A DNA stretch of 64,000 nt, from the NCBI GenBank assembly GCA_910586995.1, contig CAJUKZ010000001.1, forward strand, positions 434,001 to 498,000, given 5' to 3'. Position 1 is the first letter of the stretch, and each line of letters starts with the position of its first letter. The position numbers and the translations under genes were made by a program. The notes beneath the pieces were generated by a model, which saw only the letters and a list, made by a program, of their open reading frames with translations, was not told where the DNA came from and ran no database searches. Shown here in pieces: positions 41,116-49,173 of the stretch. The DNA is from an uncultured Muribaculaceae bacterium. Lineage in GTDB: Bacteria > Bacteroidota > Bacteroidia > Bacteroidales > Muribaculaceae.

Positions 41116-43158
41116 CTACATGTTCCACTTCACCTCTACGAACTCAAACTGGCCGGGACCTGTGACGCGATATTTTGCGGCGTGCGGGCCTGTGGTCACA
41201 CCCGTGTAAGCATAGAAGTTTACGGTATAGAAGACGTCCACCTCAGGATTGGTCTGGGCATCGGGATTGAGCTTGGTGAGTGCATACAGGAGTGATTCCT
41301 CCACGAAGCGCTTCTTCATGGTCTCCACAAGTTGATCGTTGTCGTAGCCTTCCCAACCTTCTGCATACTGCTCGCGGGCCTTGCCGGGACGCAGGTCTAT
41401 GTTGTTCTGATACCATGATGCACCTGCCCAGTATTCATTATTGCCGTACGAGGTCACATATTTCGCACCGTCGGGCACGATGTCGCGCACATAGTCGACG
41501 CAAGCCGTGTAGTATGCAGTGCTTGTGGCATCGTTGCGGCTTGTGGTGAGTGTGAGCACAACGCTCGGGTCGAATTTCCATTCGCCGTCCACTTTCACAA
41601 ACTGCGATGTAGCTGTGGCAAGGTTGCTGGCTGCAGTCCATGCGCTGCCGTCAAAGGTGTATTTGGATACACGGTTGGTAGTAGTCTTGCTTGCCGAGTC
41701 GTAGTACTTATATACCACATACTTCACAGCCTCTGCCTGGGCGTATGGATACTTGTCCTTCAGGTAGATAGGCAGCAGTGTGGCCGGAGTTGTGCCGGAA
41801 AGATTGCCGTAGGTCTGTCCCATAGCTGTGTAGTCGGCGGGATTGAGCACGGTGAAGTCTGCTGCTGCTGACCAGCGGCTTCCGTCGAATACATACATCG
41901 CATTCTGTTGTTCTGTAGGAACTGTCACAGCGGCTGCGCGCGACATGGTTTTAGCATCAGGATTGATAGCCGATTCGATGCTTACAGCGATTATATTGCA
42001 GTATTTGCTGCCGGAGAGGTAGGCCAGCCAGCCGCGCACTATCACTTCAGAGCCATCGGTTGCAAGAGCCTTCTGCTCTGCTGTCGCGTAGTAGATGCTT
42101 CCAACTGCTGTGCCGTCGCCGTCGAGGTTGATGTTCACATTGTTGCCGCTTACAGATACTTTACCGGAGATCTGAACGTAAGTGAACGATTTATCGTTGA
42201 TGCTGTTCATCACGGCGTCGAGACCAGCGCGGTCATACACGGTTGGAGTGGGGTAGGTGTATTCCTGCTGGCCCATTACTGTGATTTCAGCGTTTTTAAG
42301 CTGCATCAGTCCCTTGTATGCTCCTGTGGTTGCTGCAACCTTGAGTTGTGTGCCGATGGGATAAGTAGTGCCGTCGTAGCCGTTGCCCATATAGACGAGT
42401 ACTGTGCCGGTCTTGTCGGTGATGGTGAATCCGCAGTTGCAGATGCCGGTCACAACACCGCAGATCTCATAGTCGGTATTGTCTGTGACGTCGCCCAGAA
42501 GGCTTGTCATCTCGAATACCTCCGGTTTTTCTTCTCCACCGCCTACGTTGCCGAACACAGGTTCTTGCGATGCCATGTCGTAGGTCACAACTACGTAGTC
42601 GCCCGATACTGCATCGGGGAATTCAGTCTTGAGGATTCCCGGCAGGTAGCGCGAAGGCTGTTTCGAGGGAGCGAACGCGTTGATATAGTTCTCGTGGCTT
42701 TCCCATACGGTGTTGGCATACGTGTCCTCGCCTACGGTCAGGGTCTTGGCCGACGATGCGCCGGTGACAGCGGGATCGGCTTCGGCAGCCACATTGTATG
42801 TCACTTTCGCGTACGATCCATCGTTGAGGATGTAGTACGGGAAATTCTGAGTGCTCAGGAACGCGGGTATCAGCTTCTCGGGATTGAGATCGCCGGTGAA
42901 AGCGAGCGTATTGGGCAGGGCGGCGAGCTGGTCGGAATATCCGCCGGCCTCTGCGAGAGCCTTGTTGGCGCTCAGTGAGGCAATGTTGCCGTAGTCGGCA
43001 TCGGTGAGTGTATATTCGCGGGTCTCGACCACTGTAGGCTTCTTTTCTGATTCGTAGCCGTCGAGGTTCTCTTTGTTCCATGCGTCTTCGTCGCAGGCGG
43101 AGAAAGCCGCTATGCATCCTGCTGCGACGATCGCACGTGTCAGTATATTGTGTTTCAT
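41116..43158 (-). CDS. surface lipoprotein partner of the TonB receptor, repeat-containing
   Basis: Lipoprotein of 680 residues (signal MKHNILTRAIVAAGCIAAFSAC, lipidated Cys at 22). Its middle (about 225-395; DYEICGVVTGICNCGFTITDKTG, VQISGKVSVSGNNVNINLDG, VIVRGWLAYLSGSKYCNIIAVSIE) looks like two OB-like domains of the kind in DUF5689/DUF6359 proteins. It also has a recurring unit of the form IP-x-FL/YL-fP-y...V-Y (PEKLIPAFLSTQNFPYYILNDG; RYLPGILKTEFPDAVSGDYVVVTYD; TLLPIYLKDKYPYAQAEAVKYVVYKYYD), with FDGSxW segments between. It begins 16 nt after the receptor gene, so the two probably form an outer membrane uptake or binding pair. It is not SusD-like. Ligand unknown. Confidence 0.7.
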   Translation of the reverse strand: MKHNILTRAIVAAGCIAAFSACDEDAWNKENLDGYESEKKPTVVETREYTLTDADYGNIASLSANKALAEAGGYSDQLAALPNTLAFTGDLNPEKLIPAFLSTQNFPYYILNDGSYAKVTYNVAAEADPAVTGASSAKTLTVGEDTYANTVWESHENYINAFAPSKQPSRYLPGILKTEFPDAVSGDYVVVTYDMASQEPVFGNVGGGEEKPEVFEMTSLLGDVTDNTDYEICGVVTGICNCGFTITDKTGTVLVYMGNGYDGTTYPIGTQLKVAATTGAYKGLMQLKNAEITVMGQQEYTYPTPTVYDRAGLDAVMNSINDKSFTYVQISGKVSVSGNNVNINLDGDGTAVGSIYYATAEQKALATDGSEVIVRGWLAYLSGSKYCNIIAVSIESAINPDAKTMSRAAAVTVPTEQQNAMYVFDGSRWSAAADFTVLNPADYTAMGQTYGNLSGTTPATLLPIYLKDKYPYAQAEAVKYVVYKYYDSASKTTTNRVSKYTFDGSAWTAASNLATATSQFVKVDGEWKFDPSVVLTLTTSRNDATSTAYYTACVDYVRDIVPDGAKYVTSYGNNEYWAGASWYQNNIDLRPGKAREQYAEGWEGYDNDQLVETMKKRFVEESLLYALTKLNPDAQTNPEVDVFYTVNFYAYTGVTTGPHAAKYRVTGPGQFEFVEVKWNM

Positions 43159-43174
43159 TGTTGGTCTGCTCTAA

Positions 43175-45898
43175 TTAGAAGTTGATTTTAAGTTTGCAGG
43201 CGTAGGTGCGGCCGAAGCTGTAGAGAATGCGGTAGGCATTCTCCCATGTGCCGATTTCGGTAGCATTTGTCCAGCCGTCTACTACGTAGTTGTAGTTGAA
43301 CAAATTGTAGACGTTGCCGGAGATGCGTGCGTCGAGGTTGCCGATCTTGAATGAATATGAGGCCGACAGGTCGAATTGCTGACCCCAGGGGATGCGCCAG
43401 GGCTTGCCTACCTTGATGTCGCTGCCCGGATCGAAGTTGGAGTCTGAGATCTGATAGTCGGAATAGTTGTTGGCGTTCATTATCCAGTCGGCAGTGATGC
43501 GCCAGCCCTTGAATGGACGGAATGTGGTGGAGATCGAACCGGTGGTCATGGCAGATCCGCCCACTTTCACGCCTTTCTGCTCGAGCACTGCGCTCAGGTG
43601 GTCTTCAGCCATCATGCCGGATGCAAGGGTGGGCTTGAGCGATGCAAGGGGCTGACCGTTGAGATCATAGAAGTAGCCGCGTGCGTTGGACGACCATTCG
43701 TTGTCGGCGATTGAAAGCATACCTTCGAGAGTGAACCACTTCACGGGTTCGTAGATGAAGTTTAACTCGATACCCATGTGGCGGGCGTCTACGCCGGCCA
43801 TGTTGAATACACCGTAAGAGCCGTCGCTGAGGTTCACCGAACGCGATGTAGTCTTGTCGAGCCACTTGGTATAGTAGGCGTTGAGGTTGACCGTGAATGT
43901 GGGCGAGTGGTAGCCGTAGCCAAGTTCAAAGGATTCCACTTTCTCGTTGGTGGGATTTGGGTTCACGGCGTTGGATACTTCCTTTGAGATGAAGACACCC
44001 TTGGCGAAGAACGGTGCGCGGGAGATGAATCCGGCGTTGGCATACACGTTGTTGTGTCGGTCGATGTTGTAGTTCACACCGAGTTTGGCTGTTCCGCCGA
44101 GATAATTGTGCCATGCCGACTTGCCGTTGGCTTTGTCGTAGTAGAATTTATCGTAGCGGCGATAGCCTGTGTTGCTCAGCGAGCCTGAGAGAACGATGTT
44201 CATGCGCTTGTCGAACAGTGTGTACTCGCCCTGGGCGAAGACGCCTTCCTGCTGTGTGTAGCTGTTGTAGTTGCGGTACACGATGTCGCCTACGGTAAGT
44301 TTCTGGTTCACCCAGTTGAAGTTGTTCTGGTTGAATTCCGGACGGTTCTCGGGCTTCACTGCGCCACGGTTCACGTCGTCGATATAGTATTCACCGTCGT
44401 AGAGGTCGATGATCTTGTTGTTGTGGATGCCGACATAGTAGCGGAGGTCGATACCGCCGGTGACTTTGAGCTTGCGGTCGAAGAATTCGTTCTTGTATGT
44501 GGATACAAGTCCGTACCACTGGTGCGAGTTGTTGCTCTTGGACATGATCATGTTTGAACCGGTTGTCGAGGCCTCGTTCATTTCCTGGATCTGACCGTAG
44601 GCGAATGTGCCGTCGGCATTGCGGAATGTTGTGTTCACGATTCCGTTGGATGCTCCGTACCAGTAGTTGCGGTAGTTTACAGAGCCGATCTTACGGCCCT
44701 GACCGCTGTAGCCGGAACCGTTGGCCAGAGAGAAATAGAAAGTGGTGGAGAGTGAAGACTTGTCGTCGATCTGCCAGATGTGCGCCAGTGAGATCTGGGG
44801 CTTGTGGTATGTGTTGTGCTGGGAAGTGCGGCGTTGTCCCTGACGGTCGAAACCGTAGGTCGCATTGTATCTGTATGGACTTGCACCGTTCATCACGCGT
44901 TTGGCGTAGGTCTGCCATTCATTTATCGTGAGACCGTCCTGATTGCTGCGCTGGTCATGTTCCTGAGGAGCGCCGAAAGCTGTGAACGAGATCTGATGGC
45001 TGTCGTTGATTACCTTGGAAATGTTCACGAAGTAGTTGTACGACAGGAAGTTTGTGCCCTGCACATATCCGTCGCCCCATTTGCGCGAACCTAAGACGGT
45101 GATGGCCCAGCCGTTGTCCATCAGACCGGTGGAGAACTTGATGCCGTAGTTGTTCATACCGTCATTGCCCATGCCATACCATACGCTGCCGCCCTTGATG
45201 GCGTCGGTCGAGCGTGTGGTGATGTTGATTGTGCCGCCCACTGAGGGTGCTGACAGAAGGGCTGCGCCGAGTCCGCGCTGTGTCTGTATGTTGGATGCTA
45301 CGTCGCTGAGACCGGCCCAGTTGCTCCAGTATACGCGTCCCGATTCCATGTCGTTGATAGGAATACCGTTCACCATCACAGCCACGTTCTCGCTCTTGAA
45401 TCCGCGCATGTTTGTCTTGGCGTCGCCGAAGCCGCCGCCGTCTTTGGTTGTCCACACACCGGGAGTGGTCTTGAGAACTTCAGGGAACTCCTGGTTGCCG
45501 AGTTTGTATTCGATCTCTGAAGCATTGATCTGCGACAGAGCCACAGGAGTCTCGCGTGTGCGGGCCAGCGACTGTGTCACCACTACGTCGTTGAGCATGT
45601 GTGCGGCGATCTCCATTTTTACAGTGCCAACATTCTGTGCCACTTTTACTTCGGCCGGTTTAAAGCCTACATAGGTGATGCTCAGTGTTTTTGAGCCGGC
45701 AGGTACTGCTACGGAGAAGCGGCCGTCGATGTCGGTCACGCCGATTACCTTGCCGCCTTTGACTGCGACTGAAGCTCCGATCACGGGCTCGTTATCGCCG
45801 TCGACCACCGTGCCTTTACAATTGATGTCGCCTGATGCGGCGATGGCCGCTATCGAGACCATCCACATCGTGAGCACTAAAGAAAGGATTCTTTTCAT
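43175..45898 (-). CDS. TonB-dependent receptor with carboxypeptidase-like N-terminal domain
   Basis: Outer membrane transporter of 907 residues. Signal peptide (1-22), a carboxypeptidase-regulatory-like beta-sandwich (about 25-95; GTVVDGDNEPVIGASVAVKGG, GKTLSITYVGFKPAEV-like), plug domain (about 105-230; TPGVWTTKDGGGFGDAKTNMRGF, INDMESGRVYWSNWAG) and a 22-strand-type barrel ending in the aromatic ACKLKINF. Such receptors import large substrates using TonB energy. The barrel lacks SusC-specific context (no SusD gene, no glycoside hydrolases here), so the substrate is open: metal complex, peptide or glycan. A leader of about 160 nt with a hairpin precedes it. Confidence 0.92.
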   Translation of the reverse strand: MKRILSLVLTMWMVSIAAIAASGDINCKGTVVDGDNEPVIGASVAVKGGKVIGVTDIDGRFSVAVPAGSKTLSITYVGFKPAEVKVAQNVGTVKMEIAAHMLNDVVVTQSLARTRETPVALSQINASEIEYKLGNQEFPEVLKTTPGVWTTKDGGGFGDAKTNMRGFKSENVAVMVNGIPINDMESGRVYWSNWAGLSDVASNIQTQRGLGAALLSAPSVGGTINITTRSTDAIKGGSVWYGMGNDGMNNYGIKFSTGLMDNGWAITVLGSRKWGDGYVQGTNFLSYNYFVNISKVINDSHQISFTAFGAPQEHDQRSNQDGLTINEWQTYAKRVMNGASPYRYNATYGFDRQGQRRTSQHNTYHKPQISLAHIWQIDDKSSLSTTFYFSLANGSGYSGQGRKIGSVNYRNYWYGASNGIVNTTFRNADGTFAYGQIQEMNEASTTGSNMIMSKSNNSHQWYGLVSTYKNEFFDRKLKVTGGIDLRYYVGIHNNKIIDLYDGEYYIDDVNRGAVKPENRPEFNQNNFNWVNQKLTVGDIVYRNYNSYTQQEGVFAQGEYTLFDKRMNIVLSGSLSNTGYRRYDKFYYDKANGKSAWHNYLGGTAKLGVNYNIDRHNNVYANAGFISRAPFFAKGVFISKEVSNAVNPNPTNEKVESFELGYGYHSPTFTVNLNAYYTKWLDKTTSRSVNLSDGSYGVFNMAGVDARHMGIELNFIYEPVKWFTLEGMLSIADNEWSSNARGYFYDLNGQPLASLKPTLASGMMAEDHLSAVLEQKGVKVGGSAMTTGSISTTFRPFKGWRITADWIMNANNYSDYQISDSNFDPGSDIKVGKPWRIPWGQQFDLSASYSFKIGNLDARISGNVYNLFNYNYVVDGWTNATEIGTWENAYRILYSFGRTYACKLKINF

Positions 45899-45962
45899 TG
45901 CAAATTTGTTTGGGGTGTGAAACGTTGTATATGATTGTTATTGTTTGCCGTTATTACGATAG

Positions 45963-46004
45963 AAGCCACCCTTGGTACAGTGTAACCTGCACACAGAGTG
46001 GCTT
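45963..46004 (-). promoter_or_regulatory. 5' leader hairpin of the TonB receptor gene
   Basis: AAGCCAC (45963-45969) pairs with GTGGCTT (45998-46004), and the loop has further GTGT/ACAC or GGT/ACC pairing possibilities. On the minus strand no T run follows, so it is not a terminator; it lies in the presumed 5' leader and could affect RNA stability or translation. Confidence 0.45.
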
Positions 46005-46066
46005 TTAAGCTTTTTGATGATTGCGTCTATGCGTTTGCATTGGCATGTGGTAGTTGTTTTGATGCC

Positions 46067-46074
46067 CAAAGTTA
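46067..46074 (-). promoter_or_regulatory. putative -7 element of the TonB receptor gene
   Basis: TAACTTTG on the minus strand matches TAnnTTTG; the -33 position is A/T-rich without a clear TTTG. It would give a leader of about 160 nt. Confidence 0.5.
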
Positions 46075-46161
46075 CAACTTTTTTGTAAAATAATTTAAAT
46101 CATAGTAAAAATTCGATAAAAAATTAACAAAAAGTATTTCCTCTATTCTCATATACATATG

Positions 46162-46198
46162 AAAAATCCCGTCTGACTGTGTCAAAAAGTCAGACGGG
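46162..46198 (-). terminator. intrinsic terminator of the DUF4595 gene
   Basis: Perfect 11-bp stem CCCGTCTGACT (46168-46178) with AGTCAGACGGG (46188-46198). On the minus strand it is followed by ATTTTTC. Confidence 0.85.
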
Positions 46199-46224
46199 TG
46201 TATTTCGTCTCTGTGGCAGACTGA

Positions 46225-47073
46225 TTATTTCCAGGTGAAGGTGTAGGCGAATGGCTCGTTGGATGGAGACATGGTTGTAGGATAGCCCTCCTGGTCGAGA
46301 GTCCAGGTGAATGTCACGTCTTCAGTATGCCTGCCGGTGCGTTGAGTCGCTTTCTGTGGAAGATCGGCAGTAGCTTTGCCGAGCAGTCCGGCGTAGTATG
46401 CGAATTCCATTTCATCGAGGTCGGTGTTGAAAATCTCGTCGAACATCATCACGCCTCCGATGTTGGATTTGGGGTCAGCACCATAGTCAAGCGTGGTCTC
46501 GAGATCCTCGGCACCGCGGTTTGTGAGCCGCATTTTAGTGATGTTGTGGTTGAGATAGCTGAATTCCACATGCTGACGGTCTTCGTCAGTGCGGTCTATC
46601 GACAGCAGATGGCCTTCGGGCGAGTATTCGAACCACCAGTATTCTGTATCCTCGGCCTTGTTGCCGTCGTATTCAGTCTCCTCCGCATATTCTACAAAGC
46701 CCAGATTGCCTATACGCAGGTTGAACTGATGGCGTTCGTTGCCGGATACAACATCCATGCGCACGAGTTTGCTATCCGACACTGTACGCGACAGTGAGGG
46801 GTAGGAGAATGAAGCAATTTCGTTTTCGCCGCTTTCGCGTTTGGTAATCTGTTTCACAAGGCCGTTTTCGTTATAGCTTATCACCATGCCGGCAGCTGAT
46901 AGCGGGAGGCGTCCTGTGAATACCTGTGCCGGGTTCACACGGTCTACTGTGGGGATGCCGTCGTCGGTCTCTCCTCCGAAGTATCCGTTATTATCGTCAT
47001 TATCGCTGCACGATACCATCGGAAGTGCGATGCAGGCCGTGAGCAGTGCCTGGATGAGTTTGTTGCGTAGCAT
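46225..47073 (-). CDS. DUF4595-like lipoprotein
   Basis: Lipoprotein of 282 residues (IQALLTACIALPMVSC, lipidated Cys at 22, then an Asp/Asn-rich tether). The body is a chain of short beta motifs reminiscent of YD/RHS-like repeats (MVISYNENGLVKQITKRESG; YWWFEYSPEGHLLSIDRTDEDR; FTWTLDQEGYPTTMSPSN), as in DUF4595 lipoproteins of Bacteroidales. Function unknown; probably surface-exposed or periplasmic. It has its own terminator, so it is separate from the TonB receptor gene. Confidence 0.7.
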   Translation of the reverse strand: MLRNKLIQALLTACIALPMVSCSDNDDNNGYFGGETDDGIPTVDRVNPAQVFTGRLPLSAAGMVISYNENGLVKQITKRESGENEIASFSYPSLSRTVSDSKLVRMDVVSGNERHQFNLRIGNLGFVEYAEETEYDGNKAEDTEYWWFEYSPEGHLLSIDRTDEDRQHVEFSYLNHNITKMRLTNRGAEDLETTLDYGADPKSNIGGVMMFDEIFNTDLDEMEFAYYAGLLGKATADLPQKATQRTGRHTEDVTFTWTLDQEGYPTTMSPSNEPFAYTFTWK

Positions 47074-47227
47074 AATAGTTGTCTCTGTTGTCTTGTAAGT
47101 ATGATGTTGAATAATCGTGAGCCGTGGTCATGCGCGGGCATCGCGCCCGTGACTGCCGGCGTGAGTATAACGCTCCCGTATTGTCGTTTGTTCGCTTTAT
47201 GGTGCGTGGGTGTTTCTCAACAGCCTA

Positions 47228-47274
47228 AAAAAATCCCGAGGCCGTGCGGGTGCTTTGACCTGCATGGCCTCGGG
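47228..47274 (-). terminator. intrinsic terminator of rpsO
   Basis: CCCGAGGCC (47235-47243) pairs perfectly with GGCCTCGGG (47266-47274). On the minus strand a run of seven T follows directly. Confidence 0.88.
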
Positions 47275-47339
47275 TTGTAATCGTTAAGCGCCGGTGTTCC
47301 GCTGACTTCCGCAGTGGGAAGTTCAGGCTGAAAGCCGGA

Positions 47340-47615
47340 TTACTTGCGGATACCGAGCTCTTTCTGTGCGATGATGGCACGATAGCGGTTGATGTCCTTC
47401 TTGATCAGATAATCAAGGAGACGACGACGCTTACCTACCAGCATCTTCAGAGCGCGCGCTGTGGTATAATCTTTATGATTTGACTTCAGGTGCTGAGTCA
47501 AATGAGCGATACGGACTGAGAATAATGCAATCTGTGCTTCAGGTGAGCCAGTGTCAGTCTTGCCCTTACCGTACTTCTCAAAGATTTCTACTTTTTCTTC
47601 AGAATTGAGGTGCAT
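47340..47615 (-). CDS. rpsO: 30S ribosomal protein S15
   Basis: Primary 16S rRNA-binding protein of the 30S platform; 91 residues from MHLNSEEKVEIFEKYGKG. Family signature KTDTGSPEAQIALFSVRIAHLTQHLKSNHKD, then LLDYLIKKDINRYRAII. The frame is open 17 codons further upstream, but that start overlaps the promoter -7 box at 47666-47673, so 47615 is preferred. Monocistronic, with promoter and terminator. Confidence 0.98.
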   Translation of the reverse strand: MHLNSEEKVEIFEKYGKGKTDTGSPEAQIALFSVRIAHLTQHLKSNHKDYTTARALKMLVGKRRRLLDYLIKKDINRYRAIIAQKELGIRK

Positions 47616-47665
47616 TCTTACAGATGTTTTGGTTAATGAAATATATAAAAATTGTATTGCGGGCA

Positions 47666-47697
47666 CAAAGTTAGCGATAATCTGTCAGACTGCCAAA
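47666..47697 (-). promoter_or_regulatory. Bacteroidetes-type promoter of rpsO
   Basis: Minus strand TTTG (47697-47694), 20 nt, TAACTTTG (47673-47666). Start expected near 47660, about 45 nt before the rpsO start codon. Confidence 0.8.
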
Positions 47698-47725
47698 TCC
47701 TTGTGCCGGTTTGTGCCTTTTATTT

Positions 47726-48058
47726 TTAAAGGTTGGGTTTGTCCTTCACCGGATTGCGGAAGTGGATCTTGTGCTCCACATATTCCTGGGTGGCGATGAG
47801 TGTGGGTTTAGGCAGCTTCTCATAGTAGCGTGAGATCTCGATCTGCTCGCGGTTCTCCGAGATTTCCTCAAGGTTGTCGTTGAGAGATGCGAATTCCTGA
47901 AGTTTCTTCTCCAGGTCGTGCTTCATCTCCATTGAGATCTGGTTGGCGCGCTTGGCTATGATGCATACGGTCTCATATACATTGCCGGAATCTTCCGACA
48001 GCTTCACCATGTCGCGGGTGACGGTGTTGAGGGGTGCGTTGCTCTTCTTGTAGTCCAT
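47726..48058 (-). CDS. rpoZ: RNA polymerase omega (Rpb6-like) subunit
   Basis: Protein of 110 residues of the Bacteroidetes omega-like family: NVYETVCIIAKRANQISMEM corresponds to the conserved omega/Rpb6 helix region (Y-tvvi-ARRAnqI) that contacts the end of beta prime; a helical middle (DLEKKLQEFASLNDNLEEI) and a Pro-rich C-terminus follow (LPKPTLIATQEYVEHKI). It probably aids RNA polymerase assembly. It starts 46 nt after bamD, usual neighbours in Bacteroidales. Confidence 0.85.
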   Translation of the reverse strand: MDYKKSNAPLNTVTRDMVKLSEDSGNVYETVCIIAKRANQISMEMKHDLEKKLQEFASLNDNLEEISENREQIEISRYYEKLPKPTLIATQEYVEHKIHFRNPVKDKPNL

Positions 48059-48104
48059 ACTTTGAAGTTGGGTTGTCTATGTGATGCTTGTAAATTTTTT
48101 TCTG

Positions 48105-48917
48105 TTAATAAGTGGCGTAGCGGCTCGCGATCTTGTAGATGTTCTCTGCCTCCTCGCGGTTTGGGCTGTCGGGATAGTTGTTGATGAACGAATAGTATTC
48201 GTCTATCACGTCGCGGAAGCGGTCGGCCTTGCGTTCGTCGACACTCATCGAGGCCTCCTGATAGCGGGCTTTGAGTACCAGCATCTCAAGGTCTTCCTTG
48301 TACTTGGAGTAGGGGTAGTCCTTGATGGCATTCTTGGCCACGATCACGGCGCTCTCATAATTGTTGCCCATGTAAGATCCCAAGTTGTAGTAGAGCTGGG
48401 CATTCTCGAGTTGCTTGAGCGTGAGTTTGTCCTGCATCTCGAATATCGCGTTCTGCGCTATGCTCACTTTGTCGCTGTTGGGGAAGTATTCCAGAAATCC
48501 CTGAAGCTCCTCTATGGCCTTGATAGTAAGCGACTGGTCGAGCTGAGGCTCGGGGGAGTCGAGGTAGTAGCCATATCCGCAATAGTACCGTGCCAGTTCG
48601 GCGTATTTGCCTTTGGGATAGCGGGTATAGTAGAGCTTGAAATATTGACCGGAGCTTGTGTAGTCCTTGTTCTCATAATAGCTGAGGGCAAGCAGATAGA
48701 GCGATTCTTCGGCTTTCTCGCTGCCCTTGAATACTGTGATGCAGTCTTTTAGCAGCGTAGCGGCCTGTGCGTACTTGCCTTTTTCGAATGCGCGCTTGGC
48801 GTAGTCGAACTTATAGTTGAAGTCAGTGCTTTTAGTGGCCTTGTTGTATTCGCTGCACGACGGCGCTGCCAAGGCTACTATGGCCAACATTATGAGGGTC
48901 AGGATTTTATTTTGCAT
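48105..48917 (-). CDS. bamD: outer membrane assembly lipoprotein BamD
   Basis: Lipoprotein of the BAM complex that folds outer membrane barrels. Signal MQNKILTLIMLAIVALAAPSC with the lipidated Cys followed by SEYNKATKS; then TPR-type helices (YAKRAFEKGKYAQAATLLKDCITVFKG; ESLYLLALSYYENKDYTSSGQYFKLYYTRYPKG; FPNSDKVSIAQNAIFEMQDKL). I prefer the ATG at 48917 (270 residues); the other, 15 nt upstream, would leave a leader of only about 10 nt from the promoter. The next gene encodes an omega-like subunit. Confidence 0.93.
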   Translation of the reverse strand: MQNKILTLIMLAIVALAAPSCSEYNKATKSTDFNYKFDYAKRAFEKGKYAQAATLLKDCITVFKGSEKAEESLYLLALSYYENKDYTSSGQYFKLYYTRYPKGKYAELARYYCGYGYYLDSPEPQLDQSLTIKAIEELQGFLEYFPNSDKVSIAQNAIFEMQDKLTLKQLENAQLYYNLGSYMGNNYESAVIVAKNAIKDYPYSKYKEDLEMLVLKARYQEASMSVDERKADRFRDVIDEYYSFINNYPDSPNREEAENIYKIASRYATY

Positions 48918-48947
48918 AGCGGATGCATTCAAGTCTGTTCAAGAGCG

Positions 48948-48978
48948 CAAAGTTAAGGATTTAAATCCGTTTATGCAA
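48948..48978 (-). promoter_or_regulatory. Bacteroidetes-type promoter of bamD
   Basis: Minus strand TTG (48978-48976), 20 nt, TAACTTTG (48955-48948). Confidence 0.78.
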
Positions 48979-49107
48979 CATCTATTTCCCCGCCGCTCTG
49001 ATATTTAGCAAATTTTATCGTAAAGTATATGTGCGCCTCCGGGCCGCCATTAAATATAGGTCTGTTTTTTTATAATTTATTATCAGTGACCCTTGCGAAA
49101 TTATATT

Positions 49108-49115
49108 TATCTTTG
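49108..49115 (+). promoter_or_regulatory. putative -7 element of the xylose operon
   Basis: TATCTTTG matches TAnnTTTG, about 60 nt before the xylB start. The -33 position has GTG (49086-49088, 19 nt spacing), a one-base departure from TTG, which would suit a promoter that needs an activator. Confidence 0.5.
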
Positions 49116-49173
49116 CGCCAGTCAGCCTGCTACATGCAGGTGGAGGATTCTAATATTGATGAAAACTTGACGA

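Noticed and set aside
41908..42978. + strand ORF of 356 codons opposite the lipoprotein gene
   Set aside because: Mirror frame of the 680-residue lipoprotein; no start context, signal or family features.
43175..45898. Frameshift or fusion in the TonB receptor
   Set aside because: The reading frame is continuous from signal peptide to the final aromatic residue with normal domain order.
40304..46074. SusCD polysaccharide utilisation locus
   Set aside because: The receptor lacks a SusD-type neighbour and no glycoside hydrolase or hybrid two-component gene is nearby.
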